In this document: one piece after another, positions 1 to 9,358 of the stretch
How the letters are laid out: each line of letters begins with the position of its first letter
Numbering within the stretch: the first letter of the stretch is position 1
NCBI RefSeq assembly: GCF_022267535.1
Contig: NZ_JAHNZV010000023.1
Span: 1-36,962, forward strand
Origin: Psychromonas antarctica
Lineage (GTDB): Bacteria; Pseudomonadota; Gammaproteobacteria; Enterobacterales; Psychromonadaceae
DNA: 36,962 nucleotides
Reading direction: 5' to 3'
Translations under genes and position numbers: made by a program
Notes under the pieces: generated by a model
The model's database searches: none
The model's input: only the letters and a program-made list of their open reading frames with translations
Told to the model about the DNA's origin: nothing

Positions 1-155
1 CTGCTAAAGGGGCTTCTAGTCTGTTATGTCATTTGATTCTTACTTACATATGCGGTAACAAATCTTTAAATGTAGTATGTTTTTTTAATGAGGCAATACG
101 ACCGGTCAAGTTAATTGTCGCCTAATAAATCACATTATCATTGTGTTTATGATAT
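1..155. other. Trailer-side flank of the CRISPR array, no gene seen
   Basis: AT-rich sequence at the leader-distal end of the array. I see no convincing coding region, degenerate repeat, terminator or copy of the tRNA-Gly 3' end here. The opposite end of the genomic island must therefore lie further left, outside the window. Confidence 0.5.
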
Positions 156-3100
156 GTTTCAATCCACGTGCCCGTGAGAGCACGAATAGCTTTTCTCTAC
201 AACCAAAGCGTAGAAAAATAGTTTCAATCCACGTGCCCGTGAGAGCACGAATGTATAAACCAAGCTTAAGGAGGTCGGCTTATTTGTTTCAATCCACGTG
301 CCCGTGAGAGCACGAATTTTTTCACACTGTTCGAGATGATAGTGGTTTAATGTTTCAATCCACGTGCCCGTGAGAGCACGAATCTTTTCTTTAATATGTG
401 AGCATCTACCGACTATGTTTCAATCCACGTGCCCGTGAGAGCACGAATTTTTGACGGCATAAGACCCCTTTACATTTAAAATGTTTCAATCCACGTGCCC
501 GTGAGAGCACGAATCACCGTAAGTCCTATCGAGATCTGATATGTCAGGTTTCAATCCACGTGCCCGTGAGAGCACGAATGCTTCTTCTTTGCCGTAAACT
601 GCTACATAACGAGTTTCAATCCACGTGCCCGTGAGAGCACGAATCTTGATTTTGGTGCAGGTGTATTTCAACTGGCAGGTTTCAATCCACGTGCCCGTGA
701 GAGCACGAATGAAAGTGCCACGGTAAGTAAGTTAGATAATAAAGTTTCAATCCACGTGCCCGTGAGAGCACGAATCTATTTATAAGTAGATTTTTTTAAC
801 TATATATAGTTTCAATCCACGTGCCCGTGAGAGCACGAATCTTGTTCGATTCGTCCGTCCTTACGAGCAAGCTCGTTTCAATCCACGTGCCCGTGAGAGC
901 ACGAATCCAGATGGTTTAATTATCGGTGCTAAGGATGAGTTTCAATCCACGTGCCCGTGAGAGCACGAATCGCAAACACAGTACAGCATTTTTAGAACAG
1001 CGGGTTTCAATCCACGTGCCCGTGAGAGCACGAATTCGACAAGTTATGCTATCTGATATGAGTCTTTAGTTTCAATCCACGTGCCCGTGAGAGCACGAAT
1101 GCTCGTTGCTCAAGTTGTCTGTTTAATTGGATTAGTTTCAATCCACGTGCCCGTGAGAGCACGAATCGCCAATCCGTATCGTTGAATCTTTTTTACAACG
1201 TTTCAATCCACGTGCCCGTGAGAGCACGAATGAAGATAACAAAGACAATGAGATTCTAGCTATTGTTTCAATCCACGTGCCCGTGAGAGCACGAATTTAC
1301 CGCTGTGTTGAGAGTGTTCGCGTATTTCATGTTTCAATCCACGTGCCCGTGAGAGCACGAATGCATAACTAGCGTGCTTAAATAAAATCTCAGTTGTTTC
1401 AATCCACGTGCCCGTGAGAGCACGAATATACGAGACATAGAGTGTGCTGATCTTAATGATGTTTCAATCCACGTGCCCGTGAGAGCACGAATCTCTTGAT
1501 TAGCGTAATCTCGCCCGTTGTAAGAGTTTCAATCCACGTGCCCGTGAGAGCACGAATGTCGTATGCGGCGGGAATCTCGTCTTTTATCTTGGTTTCAATC
1601 CACGTGCCCGTGAGAGCACGAATCACAAGCGCCTTAAATGGTGCTTTTTTATGCCTGTTTCAATCCACGTGCCCGTGAGAGCACGAATTGCCACGCTCCA
1701 GACTTTAACTTTGAGCTGTCAGGTTTCAATCCACGTGCCCGTGAGAGCACGAATTTAGATGAAGAGTTAATACAATGTTGTTTTGATGTTTCAATCCACG
1801 TGCCCGTGAGAGCACGAATGGATAAGGCTCTTCAGCAAATGCAAAGCCATGGTGTTTCAATCCACGTGCCCGTGAGAGCACGAATCGTTGAAGCTATTCA
1901 AATTAACGCTGAGTTTGACGTTTCAATCCACGTGCCCGTGAGAGCACGAATAAGATCAGGCGTGCCGTTCTCATGCAGTTGCATGTTTCAATCCACGTGC
2001 CCGTGAGAGCACGAATAAAAGAGAATTTACGCAGTTGAGCAACGAGAAAAGTTTCAATCCACGTGCCCGTGAGAGCACGAATCTGGGGGTTATGCTATTG
2101 TTTAGGGGTGGGTAGGGTTTCAATCCACGTGCCCGTGAGAGCACGAATCTAACGTTTTAAACTCATCACAGCTTACTAATGGGTTTCAATCCACGTGCCC
2201 GTGAGAGCACGAATATGCAATCGCAAGCTGTACCGTCACACTGAAGGGTTTCAATCCACGTGCCCGTGAGAGCACGAATTATCCCTGTCTGTATTTCAAC
2301 CATATTTAAGAAGTTTCAATCCACGTGCCCGTGAGAGCACGAATCCAAGCAAATTAAGCCACAAACACCGCCCAACATGTTTCAATCCACGTGCCCGTGA
2401 GAGCACGAATCACAATGGATATTTGTATAAATACTTCTACCTAGTTTCAATCCACGTGCCCGTGAGAGCACGAATTTAGCTTGTGCTTCAGTAGCAGATG
2501 CTTGAGCAGTTTCAATCCACGTGCCCGTGAGAGCACGAATTTAGTAGGGTTTTTGGGGTTTCTCTTATAATTAGTTTCAATCCACGTGCCCGTGAGAGCA
2601 CGAATGTATTGCATTTTTATAAATAGATTACGCTGATAGTTTCAATCCACGTGCCCGTGAGAGCACGAATAAAACACTTCTAAATCATCTTTATTGAAGA
2701 AGTGTTTCAATCCACGTGCCCGTGAGAGCACGAATGCTAGCGTCGAAGGTATGCTTTTCAAGGCGTCAGTTTCAATCCACGTGCCCGTGAGAGCACGAAT
2801 ATTTTTTAACTATCACGAAACTAGGAATTATATGTTTCAATCCACGTGCCCGTGAGAGCACGAATTTTGATGATAACAATGTTAACCATCCCGAGCTTGT
2901 TTCAATCCACGTGCCCGTGAGAGCACGAATAATTGATAATGATGATTGGTTCCAAGAGGTATTTGTTTCAATCCACGTGCCCGTGAGAGCACGAATAAGG
3001 ATATAAGCAAGTAAAAAATACAGTTTGCGTGTTTCAATCCACGTGCCCGTGAGAGCACGAATTTCAAAATAAGTGAACTTTGTTCTTTACATAGTGTTTC

Positions 3101-4431
3101 AATCCACGTGCCCGTGAGAGCACGAATGGCAGCAGTTGCAGCAGTTGAGGTGGCTAAAGCAGTTTCAATCCACGTGCCCGTGAGAGCACGAATATTCAGA
3201 TTCAGTACCGCCGGAACCGTCTTGATGTTTCAATCCACGTGCCCGTGAGAGCACGAATATTTCTGGTGGTTCTTGTCCTGCTTTATCAGTTGTTTCAATC
3301 CACGTGCCCGTGAGAGCACGAATGATACTGGCGGTGATGATACTGGCGGTGATGGTGTTTCAATCCACGTGCCCGTGAGAGCACGAATAAAAACATGGTA
3401 TTTAAAGCACATCCTTTATCAGTTTCAATCCACGTGCCCGTGAGAGCACGAATGCCTTTTCAATTGGTATTTCTGTGTCCGTGGTAGTTTCAATCCACGT
3501 GCCCGTGAGAGCACGAATTTACGCCGTGCTAATTTATGGGATCAGTTTGTAGTTTCAATCCACGTGCCCGTGAGAGCACGAATTAAGTATAAGTTGACCA
3601 AACGAATTGATTTTGAAGTTTCAATCCACGTGCCCGTGAGAGCACGAATGTAGGTTTCGGCCCTGGTCAGTCAATTAATGTTGTTTCAATCCACGTGCCC
3701 GTGAGAGCACGAATGTAAATTACATAAAAAACAATAACAAGCACATGGTTTCAATCCACGTGCCCGTGAGAGCACGAAAGTTGACATTAAGCTAATATCG
3801 TTTTGTAGATGTGTTTCAATCCACGTGCCCGTGAGAGCACGAATGTTGAAGCAGATGGATCACTATCTTTTCTAGGAAGTTTCAATCCACGTGCCCGTGA
3901 GAGCACGAATGGAACAAAATAATGGAAAGCATCAACTTGAAAAGTTTCAATCCACGTGCCCGTGAGAGCACGAATTTGAAGGGGCTGTTGTGTTCCCCCC
4001 CGCCTGGTTGTTTCAATCCACGTGCCCGTGAGAGCACGAATATCATCCACCAGCGGGATAGACCAATGAATAAGTTTCAATCCACGTGCCCGTGAGAGCA
4101 CGAATGAATACCAGCATCACTGAGAGAATGGCCGCGCTGTTTCAATCCACGTGCCCGTGAGAGCACGAATTTTTCAACCATTCAGAATACTGTACGTTCA
4201 ATGGTTTCAATCCACGTGCCCGTGAGAGCACGAATGATTCAAGACTTGTTCGAGAAAGGTGGTTTAGGAGTTTCAATCCACGTGCCCGTGAGAGCACGAA
4301 TAAAACAGGAAACCTGGGTTGTTTATTTTTGTAGGTTTCAATCCACGTGCCCGTGAGAGCACGAATGTATCATCAATGGCAATGGTTGCTTTCTTTGTTG
4401 TTTCAATCCACGTGCCCGTGAGAGCACGAAT
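156..4431 (-). CRISPR. Type I-C CRISPR array, 66 repeats and 65 spacers
   Basis: The 32-bp repeat begins GTTTCAATCCACG and ends GAGAGCACGAAT on the plus strand. I counted 66 copies starting at 156, 221, 286 and so on to 4400, with start-to-start spacing of 64-66 bp, so spacers are 32-34 nt. Read on the minus strand the repeat ends in GTGGATTGAAAC, the 3' handle typical of type I-C repeats, with a CTC-ACGGG-CACG-like hairpin. This sets transcription leftward, in the same direction as the cas operon. The leader and newest spacers are then at 4431 and the oldest at 156. All repeats look identical except the copy at 3748-3779, whose last plus-strand base is A instead of T. Even the terminal repeat at 156 is intact, which is unusual for such a long array. 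I noticed no duplicate spacers. Confidence 0.98.
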
Positions 4432-4604
4432 TGCCTCCAATGAATCGCAAGCTATATCTAATGTAAAACGAGTATTTCCGCTAACATTCGCTATTTTTAG
4501 CTATCAATAAAGACAAATAGTATTTTAGAGAATATAAATTTATTTTTCAATAAGTTATATTTCCGCTAACAGTTCGGGTTTTTAAAGAGCACTAAGGGTT
4601 AGCG
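4432..4604 (-). promoter_or_regulatory. CRISPR leader
   Basis: AT-rich, non-coding 173 bp between the cas2 stop and the first repeat, at the end expected for a leader given the repeat orientation. It contains a good sigma-70 promoter pointing into the array (4522-4550). A 14-bp direct repeat TATTTCCGCTAACA (plus strand) occurs at 4473-4486 and 4558-4571, one copy on each side of the promoter, 85 bp apart. A 7-bp inverted partner of its core, GTTAGCG, is at 4598-4604. I found no good IHF consensus. Confidence 0.8.
4522..4550 (-). promoter_or_regulatory. Predicted pre-crRNA promoter
   Basis: On the minus strand the -35 box TTGAAA (4550-4545) and -10 box TAAAAT (4527-4522) are separated by 17 bp. 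Each box is one base from the sigma-70 consensus. Transcription would start near 4515, about 80 nt before the first repeat. Position, direction and spacing all fit the pre-crRNA promoter; this is inferred from sequence only. Confidence 0.65.
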
Positions 4605-4898
4605 TTAAATTACAAGTGGGTCTTTGAATATGTCAAAACTTGGCTTGGCACCATGATGCTCAATTCTATTTTGGCCATTTTTCCCAAGCTTATAGAAACG
4701 CAGACTATCTATCTTACTATCATATTCTTCAAAAAGTTTTGATTTAAAAACAACCCATTGCGCTGGGTCTACATCACACTCAAAGACAGAATATTGTACT
4801 CGCACACCATGATCTTGGCAGATTTTAGCAATGCGCCGTAATCGTTTAGCGCCACCAGCATCATCAAATGATACATCGTAAGTGACTAAAACTAACAT
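4605..4898 (-). CDS. cas2: CRISPR-associated protein Cas2
   Basis: 97-aa Cas2. It begins MLVLVTYDVS, with the first beta strand and conserved Asp of the ferredoxin-like fold, followed by RLRRIAKICQDHGVRVQYSVFEC, which is diagnostic of the family. Cas2 dimers form the structural core of the Cas1-Cas2 integrase complex that adds new spacers at the leader end of the array. Length is normal. It is the last cas gene, 11 nt after cas1, and its stop codon abuts the leader. Confidence 0.97.
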   Translation of the reverse strand: MLVLVTYDVSFDDAGGAKRLRRIAKICQDHGVRVQYSVFECDVDPAQWVVFKSKLFEEYDSKIDSLRFYKLGKNGQNRIEHHGAKPSFDIFKDPLVI

Positions 4899-4909
4899 AT
4901 CAATTCCTT

Positions 4910-5929
4910 CTAACGACTTAAGAATGGAGGGTAATATTCAAGATCTGAGCGCAAATGTCTTGCCAACAACATTGCCTGTATATGCGGCAATAATCCAATT
5001 TCTACTTTTTCTTGCAAAAATGGGTGAATAATTACCTCTTGCTTTCGCTGCTGTAAAGCACTAAATAATGTTTTTCTTGCATCATCTTTCAACCTGACAG
5101 CCCCACTACTTTCTGTTTCAAAATCGGTAATTTTTATTTGTTGCCGATTAATTAAGCTTAATACCAATCTATCACCTAAATAAGCGCGAAATTCTTCAAT
5201 GACATCTTGTGCTAGACTATCGCGTCCAGGTCTATCTGCATGTAAAAATCCAATTTGCGGATCAAGTCCAACAGCTTGTAAAGCACCACTAATATCTTGT
5301 CCAATAACGCTATATAACAATGACAACATCGCATTAATAGGATCTTTCGGGGGACGTTTATTACGACCTGTAAATACAAATGTACTTTGCAACGAGACCT
5401 TAACTAAATGTTGAAACACAGAAAAATATTGTGCCGCTGCATCCCCCTCAAAACCTCTAATGCTGTCTACCGATTTACTATTTTTTACCTGTTCAATCGA
5501 AAACTTCAGTGTTTTTATTACCAATTGCACAGGCTCATTCTCACCATTATTTCTAATTTGTCTTTGTAATAAACTACGGTAATTTTGAATCTTTGCAGCA
5601 ACCATCACACGGGCGATATCGATTGGATCGTTATCACTTCGGCGGTACTGTGCTCGTCTCAGTAATACATTACCTGATTGCCGTCCTTGAATTCGAGCTT
5701 GGTAACGCCCGAAAAGATCAAAATAAGCAAGGTTGACGTTATGTTTAGCACAATGTGCCATTAAAGCTGGCGACACAGTACATTGCCCAAAACAAAAAAT
5801 ATTACTGATAGAATGGATGGGTATTTTTAATAACGTTTCTTTATCTTGCTTAATAACAATGGCTTCTCGCTCTTTATGAACGTAAAGCTTATCTTTAGTT
5901 AGATAGAGACTGTTTTGAAGTTTTTTCAT
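4910..5929 (-). CDS. cas1: CRISPR-associated endonuclease/integrase Cas1 (type I-C)
   Basis: 339 aa, normal length for Cas1c. The N-terminal beta domain is followed by the helical catalytic domain. Metal-binding residues are visible: Glu161 in RGFEGDAA, His230 in GFLHADRPGRDSL, and the acidic stretch at 242-246 (DVIEE). KDPINAMLSLLYSVI (195-209) is a family signature. The protein joins prespacers to the leader-repeat junction, working with Cas2 and Cas4. The gene sits between cas4 (2 nt upstream) and cas2, the standard type I-C order. I see no damage to the active site. Confidence 0.98.
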   Translation of the reverse strand: MKKLQNSLYLTKDKLYVHKEREAIVIKQDKETLLKIPIHSISNIFCFGQCTVSPALMAHCAKHNVNLAYFDLFGRYQARIQGRQSGNVLLRRAQYRRSDNDPIDIARVMVAAKIQNYRSLLQRQIRNNGENEPVQLVIKTLKFSIEQVKNSKSVDSIRGFEGDAAAQYFSVFQHLVKVSLQSTFVFTGRNKRPPKDPINAMLSLLYSVIGQDISGALQAVGLDPQIGFLHADRPGRDSLAQDVIEEFRAYLGDRLVLSLINRQQIKITDFETESSGAVRLKDDARKTLFSALQQRKQEVIIHPFLQEKVEIGLLPHIQAMLLARHLRSDLEYYPPFLSR

Positions 5930-5931
5930 AC

Positions 5932-6552
5932 CTAATCCTGACTGAATAGTTGTTTGATGTAGGTAGCGCTATTGTCATGCTCTATTAATTTAGGATTACA
6001 TATATCAAATAACGAACAAGCTTTACACTTTTTCTCATATTTGGGTTTAGGTAACTCACCCGATAAAAAGATAGTTTGTACTTGCTGGATCACAGCAAGT
6101 GTTTGCTGACGGATTCTTTTGTCAAATGCAACAAACTCACGTTTTCTGGTTTGCCAGTACCAAAGATAGCCTTCAGCAACTGCTTGTCCGGTCATCTCTT
6201 CTAAACAAAGCCCTTGTGCACAAAGTTGTATTTTGTCCCAATTACCCGGCTTTGATTTTCCTTTTTTATATTCAACAGGGGTTAGTGCTCCTGTTTTTAG
6301 ATCTTTTTCAATTAAATCAAGCTTGCCTGTTATCCCTAATTTTTCAGCACTGACCATAACAGCACGCTCAAATTTAGTACCATTACGAGTTTCAGGATCG
6401 CCACTATCTACCCGTTTATGCAGTAAATTCCCCTGAGCAGTTAAATAGTTATCTGCCCATGCTTGTTCATTATGAATCAGCGCACATTGACGCGGACAGA
6501 AAGCATAATGCTGCAAAGCAGAGAGTGGGATTAAACGGCGATCCTGAGTCAT
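5932..6552 (-). CDS. cas4: CRISPR-associated exonuclease Cas4
   Basis: 206-aa RecB-family nuclease with an iron-sulfur cluster. The four cluster cysteines are present: Cys19 in FCPRQC at the N terminus, and Cys176, Cys179 and Cys185 in CKACSLFDIC. The nuclease core is also intact: His45, Asp79 (GKLDLIE), Glu94 and Lys96 (VEYKKGK). In type I-C systems Cas4 trims prespacer ends and selects PAM-bearing prespacers with Cas1-Cas2. It starts 2 nt after the cas7 stop and is followed 2 nt later by cas1, so the three are probably translationally coupled. Confidence 0.97.
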   Translation of the reverse strand: MTQDRRLIPLSALQHYAFCPRQCALIHNEQAWADNYLTAQGNLLHKRVDSGDPETRNGTKFERAVMVSAEKLGITGKLDLIEKDLKTGALTPVEYKKGKSKPGNWDKIQLCAQGLCLEEMTGQAVAEGYLWYWQTRKREFVAFDKRIRQQTLAVIQQVQTIFLSGELPKPKYEKKCKACSLFDICNPKLIEHDNSATYIKQLFSQD

Positions 6553-6554
6553 TA

Positions 6555-7394
6555 TTAAAAACCTTCTATGATTTCAGGCTCTAATCCAGCTAGATTTTTA
6601 AATTGGATTGTGCCATCGGGTTCTACGCTTAACGTACGATGTACTTTTGCAGAAGAATACTGACCAGATTTCGAACTATGCTCCCACCAAATTACTTTTT
6701 CAATCGCCATCGAACCTTCTGGTCTTGCTGATGACGCGTCACCTTCAAATAATTTTGGTAATATCGCTTTTATTTTTGCAGCATCATCATTATTAAAGCC
6801 TGTTTTTTCAGATAGCTGAGGATTCATTGCACCATAGGTAACGTAAATAGCATTATCAACGCGATGCTTCATTCCCATTGTATCCGAGCTTTTTTTGCTA
6901 CCATCACCTTCGCCATTAACACTTTTGGTTATTTGTGTACTGGTGATACTTATTGGCTCTAAACTAAAAGCCGAATGAATTGTTAAAGGACCCCGAATAG
7001 CGATTGAAACACCTTCTTTTGTTTCGCCTTTAAAAGCAAACAATTGCCCAAAAGTGCGCACATCTAACCATTTTTTACAGGCTAGTTTAATGGCATCAGC
7101 AGAGTTTGTTTTTTTTGCATTAAATGTTGCACTGCCTAACCCAACTTCACTTGAAATAGCACGCTCTCGTAAACTCGGCATGTTATCTGTTTTCTTTTCA
7201 TCTGATTGAACAAAGATGCTTTCACCTTGCTCTTGCAACCGATCTCGTATTTTTCTTTTTAAACAAACATCTGTTATTTCACCAAGACCATCATAATCAG
7301 TACGAGGACGATTACCATTTAACGGATCTCCATTTGGGTTAGCATTTTTAACAGAAAAAATAACTGCAAAATCGATTTTATTTTGTAAGCTCAT
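6555..7394 (-). CDS. cas7: Cas7/Csd2, type I-C Cascade backbone subunit
   Basis: 279 aa. It starts MSLQNKIDFAVIFSVKNANPNGDPLNGNRPR, the signature of the Csd2/Csh2 Cas7 family. Residues 42-50 (DVCLKRKIRD) and the VRTFGQLFAF segment are also typical. Several copies of this RNA-recognition-motif protein line the crRNA and form the spine of the interference complex. Length matches Csd2. It lies between cas8c and cas4 with 14-nt and 2-nt gaps in one operon. Confidence 0.97.
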   Translation of the reverse strand: MSLQNKIDFAVIFSVKNANPNGDPLNGNRPRTDYDGLGEITDVCLKRKIRDRLQEQGESIFVQSDEKKTDNMPSLRERAISSEVGLGSATFNAKKTNSADAIKLACKKWLDVRTFGQLFAFKGETKEGVSIAIRGPLTIHSAFSLEPISITSTQITKSVNGEGDGSKKSSDTMGMKHRVDNAIYVTYGAMNPQLSEKTGFNNDDAAKIKAILPKLFEGDASSARPEGSMAIEKVIWWEHSSKSGQYSSAKVHRTLSVEPDGTIQFKNLAGLEPEIIEGF

Positions 7395-7408
7395 TGTAAT
7401 TTTCCTTT

Positions 7409-7801
7409 TTAATTTGATTCATTAATTTCAAGTGTTTCTTTTTTCACAGTTAAAGCTAAGCGTTGGCAATGGAAACCGAGTAAAAACTCGCCACTTAATG
7501 GTTTCTCTGATTTAAATTCATCCGAATTAAACGCATTTAAAATATTATCTAATTCTTTTTGACGGTTAACTAAAAATCCTGTTCGTGTATTTTGTAGTCG
7601 TTGCATATAAGGTCTTAATGCCAATTCAATATTTCGCCAAGTACTAAATGGGCGATCAGCAAAACGCTGCATCATACGTTCAGCAGTTGTTGCTCTTTTT
7701 TCTCCACTAACACTTAATGCAACTTGTTCAATACGTTCAGCCACCGCCAACAAACGACCATATAAATAGTCTCTTGAATTATTATCTTCTTCTAACGCCA
7801 T
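7409..7801 (-). CDS. cas11c: Probable Cas11c small subunit from an internal start within cas8c
   Basis: An in-frame ATG at codon 520 of cas8c (7799-7801) follows a strong Shine-Dalgarno sequence, AGAAGGA at 7809-7815, with 7 nt between. The product would be 130 aa, starting MALEEDNNSRDYLYGRLLAV, and is mostly helical, as expected of a small subunit. Established knowledge: type I-C systems lack a separate cas11 gene and make Cas11c by internal translation of the cas8c 3' end. I inferred this gene from that precedent and from the strong ribosome-binding site; expression is not shown by sequence alone. Confidence 0.75.
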   Translation of the reverse strand: MALEEDNNSRDYLYGRLLAVAERIEQVALSVSGEKRATTAERMMQRFADRPFSTWRNIELALRPYMQRLQNTRTGFLVNRQKELDNILNAFNSDEFKSEKPLSGEFLLGFHCQRLALTVKKETLEINESN

Positions 7802-9358
7802 TTTATATTCCTTCTTAAAATTTACATTGGTAGTTCGTTTGCAAAAGCCCTTATACAAAGCACAGGCAATTCCTAGATTTTGTTCCCAAAGCCAACTATC
7901 ACCACTTTGATAAGCCACTCGATTAGTTGCCCGTTTAACTGCATAATTGACAACATCGATAGGAATTAACTTACCTTCGACAATACAAGGCATCAGTCTT
8001 TCCATCAGATTTTTTTTCAATGTGTCATTGCTTTTGAGTACATCCCCATAAACAGCAGACCAAATTTTATAGGGGGCAGGAGCTGAAATTGGCCAAAAAG
8101 TCTGGGGTATTTTCTTTTTACCATTTTCAATTTCTCGTTTTTGCCGCTGAGGCCAGGCAAAATCTTCATGCCATTTTGTTAATGTATCGATAAATTCCTG
8201 CGCTATTGTCTCGCGATAATAGATTATCCCCATACGCCCCGGCGTTGCTGAATCAATCCCCATTAAGACGATGCTTTCATTGATTTGCAATTTTTCTTGC
8301 CCGATAAAACCAGACATATAACGCTTCAACGTTTGCGCATATTCGTAACCAAGATCGATTGTTTGATCTGCTTCAGGCTCAATATAAGGTTGGTGAGAAA
8401 ACATCGAAGAAAAGGGATCTGCCATTGGCTCTGGAATTTTTTTGCCTGACACCGCCCAACTAACATAAACTTGGTCCCCATTTCTAAAGCCTTGTTTGCG
8501 TGATCCAAGTAACCAACGCAGCGCATTATGTGCTTTTTGAGTAACTTCAAAACTCACACCAGTAGCTTGTTCACTTTTTAAAAATTTCCCTCTAAATGTA
8601 AAGCCGCTACTGTCATTGGCTGAAATTAATTTCGCTTTATCCCCTGAGTGCCTTATCTTGGCAGGGTGATTCACTGCAAGTACTGCATGTTCTCCTTTAA
8701 CAAGGCATAAGCCCGAGTCTCCGGCATCTGACGCATCAAATTCAATCCAACTTTGCTGCAATGAATTGTCTAACCAGGTTTTACTCTTTTGATCTGCTGG
8801 TATTTCAACCGTCCAACAAACTAATGCAGAGCCTTGATCAAGCACCCCCTTTTCTTTTGGCAGCACTTTGAATAGCTTTGGCATTTCATCTTCATCATTC
8901 CATTTTGTTAATAACACACTGTTTTCTTGGAAAATAATATTGTGTTTAATCAAATCTGAAATAACTGTTTCTTTATCTATATATTTCAACACAGCCTTTG
9001 CTTTTAAATGTGAATAGGGAGATCCACACCAAGCTGATAAAAGTTCTTTATATAAAGAAAAACCACTTTTTTTTATACCGCCAAATGCTATGTAATCTCC
9101 CGCTACATATTGAATTTTATCAGCCAAAGGATGAGGAGAGAGTCCACTACTACGACCTGCTGATTTCTCTGTTGCAGGCAGTATCACTTGTATTTTTTCA
9201 AGCACTTCCGCACGTAAAAAGTCACCTTCTCCATTAATAACAATATTGATATGCGCATTTTGCAGAGTATGAGAAATGGGCATCGGTTTTTGATCATCTG
9301 CGATTTCTAATAACAAACCTTGCTCGTAGGTTTCATATAGCTTTTGCATCCAACTCAT
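7409..9358 (-). CDS. cas8c: Cas8c/Csd1, type I-C large subunit
   Basis: 649 aa, within the usual size range for Csd1. Cas8c recognises the PAM and starts target unwinding in type I-C Cascade. Recognisable parts are the N-terminal region with FGGIKKSGFSLYKELLSAWC, a central KAHNALRWLLGSRKQGFRNGDQVYVSWAVSG stretch, a region with ESIVLMGIDSATPGRMGIIYYRE, and a helical C terminus. The ATG overlaps the cas5c stop codon (ATGA), giving translational coupling. The last 130 codons probably also encode Cas11c from an internal start (see the separate entry). Confidence 0.96.
   Translation of the reverse strand: MSWMQKLYETYEQGLLLEIADDQKPMPISHTLQNAHINIVINGEGDFLRAEVLEKIQVILPATEKSAGRSSGLSPHPLADKIQYVAGDYIAFGGIKKSGFSLYKELLSAWCGSPYSHLKAKAVLKYIDKETVISDLIKHNIIFQENSVLLTKWNDEDEMPKLFKVLPKEKGVLDQGSALVCWTVEIPADQKSKTWLDNSLQQSWIEFDASDAGDSGLCLVKGEHAVLAVNHPAKIRHSGDKAKLISANDSSGFTFRGKFLKSEQATGVSFEVTQKAHNALRWLLGSRKQGFRNGDQVYVSWAVSGKKIPEPMADPFSSMFSHQPYIEPEADQTIDLGYEYAQTLKRYMSGFIGQEKLQINESIVLMGIDSATPGRMGIIYYRETIAQEFIDTLTKWHEDFAWPQRQKREIENGKKKIPQTFWPISAPAPYKIWSAVYGDVLKSNDTLKKNLMERLMPCIVEGKLIPIDVVNYAVKRATNRVAYQSGDSWLWEQNLGIACALYKGFCKRTTNVNFKKEYKMALEEDNNSRDYLYGRLLAVAERIEQVALSVSGEKRATTAERMMQRFADRPFSTWRNIELALRPYMQRLQNTRTGFLVNRQKELDNILNAFNSDEFKSEKPLSGEFLLGFHCQRLALTVKKETLEINESN

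Noticed and set aside
1..155. Distal attachment site (copy of the tRNA-Gly 3' end)
   Set aside because: I looked for the GGAGCGGGCA-type sequence left of the array and did not find it.
486..4510. Many short open frames within the array (repeating peptides such as FNPRARES or VLSRARGLK)
   Set aside because: They are translations of the CRISPR repeat in different frames, not genes.
4432..4604. IHF-binding site in the leader
   Set aside because: TATCAA occurs, but the rest of the consensus (NNNNTTR) does not follow.
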